A DNA stretch of 11,854 bases. It comes from Lachnospiraceae bacterium UBA3386 (GTDB taxonomy: Bacteria > Bacillota > Clostridia > Lachnospirales > Lachnospiraceae). The stretch is from contig DEPS01000027.1 of NCBI GenBank assembly GCA_002358875.1, positions 1-11,854 of the forward strand, written 5' to 3'. Shown here piece after piece: positions 10,779 through 11,854 of this stretch. A model generated the notes under the pieces. It had not been told where the DNA came from, searched no databases, and worked only from the letters and a program-made list of their open reading frames with translations. A program made the position numbers and the translations under genes. How positions within the stretch are numbered: the stretch's first letter is position 1; every line of letters starts with the position of its first letter.

Positions 10779-11854
10779 TTGGGTAATAATGCACTTAATA
10801 AAAACAAGACGAAGATGCACGTACCGGGCTCACGTTCAAAGGCAGGAGCAGCGATCGCCCTGTTTTTTGTCACGCTTTCGGCTGTCCTTGCGTTCAGCGA
10901 GATCTGGGCTTTTACGACATGGGCCGGTCTTAAGATGGATGAGATACTCTATCATCTGCGCGCTCCCCTGGAGGGAACAGGCGGCGGCATGCTGCAAAAG
11001 TATGCCACGCGGTGCCTTTTGCCCGCGGCTCTGGTCATGCTCAGTGTCTTTTTGATGATCCTGCACACGCGCCGTGCTCCCCGTGCGAGGGGCCTGCTCG
11101 TGAAGCGCTCCCTGATCGGGGCCCTGACAGCTCTTGTGATCTGTCTGATCGTGGCGGTCGTAAAGCTTGACCTCATTCATTTCATTAAGGACCAGATGGA
11201 TGATTCCTCTTTTATAGAGGACAATTACGTGGAGCCGATCGAGACCGCCATAAAGTTTCCCGAAAAGAAGAGGAACCTTATCTATCTTTATCTGGAATCC
11301 ATGGAGATGACCTATGCGGATCAGGAGAACGGAGGAGCTTTCCCTCAGAATGTGATAAAGGAGCTCACCTCTCTCTCGAAGGAGGGCGACGATTTCTCGG
11401 GATCCTCCGGCCTTCTGAACGGGGCCCATGTCATGCCGGGCTCCACTTATACGATGGCGGGGATGTTTACCCAGGCGGCTGCCCTGCCCCTCAAAATGGA
11501 TCTGGGCCAGGAATTTACGGATCAGAGGGGCTCCTTCAACAAGATGAACACCCAGGATTCCTTTTTCTCAGGAGTGACGACCCTGGGCGATATTCTGGAC
11601 GGAGAGGGCTACAACCAGGTCTTTATGATGGGGTCGGACGCCACCTTCGGCGGCCGCAGGCTCTATCTGACCGAGCACGGGGATTTTGAGATCTGTGATT
11701 ATAAGTGGGCCATCAAGCAGGGCCTGATCCCCAGGGATTACTATGTGTTCTGGGGCTATGAGGATGAAAAGCTTTTTGAGTACGCGAAAGAAAGGCTGAC
11801 TGATCTGTCCAAAGAGGATGAGCCCTTCAATTTCTCGCTTCTGACGGTGGATAC
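10779..11854 (+). CDS. LTA synthase / OpgB-type membrane sulfatase, N-terminal part (runs off window)
   Basis: These alkaline-phosphatase-fold enzymes move phosphoglycerol from phosphatidylglycerol onto lipoteichoic acid or glucans outside the cell. The visible 358 codons encode three hydrophobic segments (about 23-48, 80-97 and 112-130). The extracellular catalytic domain then begins with LIYLYLESMEMTY (177-189, Glu183 a metal ligand). HVMPGSTYTMAGMFTQ contains the likely nucleophile Thr225, 42 residues later, close to the LtaS spacing. VFMMGSDATFGGRRLYLTEHG (291-311) is also characteristic. The distal metal site lies beyond the window. An in-frame stop at 10761 limits the start. TTG 10779 is preferred because GAGGAA (10765-10770) lies 8 bp upstream. 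ATG 10815 keeps all membrane segments but has a poor ribosome binding site. The substrate cannot be told, and OpgB-like proteins share these motifs. Confidence 0.88.
   Translation, partial: MGNNALNKNKTKMHVPGSRSKAGAAIALFFVTLSAVLAFSEIWAFTTWAGLKMDEILYHLRAPLEGTGGGMLQKYATRCLLPAALVMLSVFLMILHTRRAPRARGLLVKRSLIGALTALVICLIVAVVKLDLIHFIKDQMDDSSFIEDNYVEPIETAIKFPEKKRNLIYLYLESMEMTYADQENGGAFPQNVIKELTSLSKEGDDFSGSSGLLNGAHVMPGSTYTMAGMFTQAAALPLKMDLGQEFTDQRGSFNKMNTQDSFFSGVTTLGDILDGEGYNQVFMMGSDATFGGRRLYLTEHGDFEICDYKWAIKQGLIPRDYYVFWGYEDEKLFEYAKERLTDLSKEDEPFNFSLLTVD

Noticed and set aside
10563..10780. tmRNA (ssrA) downstream of smpB
   Set aside because: The structured RNA here is fully explained as tRNA-Gly(CCC) on the minus strand. 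No tag reading frame or tmRNA-like alanine acceptor is seen.
10836..11429. Leftward open frame of 197 codons opposite the sulfatase gene
   Set aside because: The plus strand encodes a coherent LTA-synthase-type protein through this region, so the antisense frame is a shadow.

Overview
The window looks like chromosomal DNA from a low-to-mid GC Gram-positive anaerobe of the Clostridia, most likely Lachnospiraceae. The reasons are the gene order (ruvA, ruvB, zapA-like, U32 protein, SEDS protein, class B PBP, secG, smpB), AGGAG-type ribosome binding sites, sigma-A-like promoters, and an LtaS/OpgB-type membrane sulfatase. Family placement comes from reading motifs, not from a database search.

Region 1 (1 to about 1430) is a decayed accessory stretch. 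It begins with the end of an unrecognised reading frame interrupted by two stops, followed by two terminators pointing in opposite directions. It then holds a chimeric remnant of an amino-acid ABC transporter locus. The secreted N-terminus of a probable substrate-binding (or binding/permease) protein is joined out of frame to the last ~155 codons of an ABC ATPase that carries an extra C-terminal domain. Copies of a ~25-bp REP-like repeat (core AACCGTCCC / GGGACGGTT) lie on both sides of this remnant, and one overlaps its final stop codon.

Region 2 (about 1428 to 3407) holds ruvA and ruvB, the Holliday-junction branch-migration motor. They are separated by an unusual 230-bp spacer with degenerate repeats. 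Region 3 (3506 to 9633) is a division and cell-wall block: a ZapA-like protein, an 830-residue U32 protein overlapping it by 4 bp, a FtsW/RodA-type SEDS glycosyltransferase and its likely partner class B penicillin-binding transpeptidase. The SEDS and PBP proteins should act together at the membrane, one polymerising glycan and the other cross-linking it.

Region 4 (9634 to 10760) has secG with its own promoter and terminator, then smpB. The RNase R gene often found between them in Firmicutes is absent. A hairpin shared by both strands separates smpB from a minus-strand tRNA-Gly(CCC) that has a near-consensus promoter. Region 5 (10779 to the end) is the N-terminal 358 codons of an LTA-synthase/OpgB-type sulfatase that appears to start at TTG and runs off the window.

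Most of the window is ordinary core genome. The parts that deserve a second look are the repeat-bounded transporter scar, the extra domain of the ATPase remnant, the ruvA-ruvB spacer, the insertions in the U32 protein and the tails of the SEDS/PBP pair. I did not see a clearly new multi-gene system.
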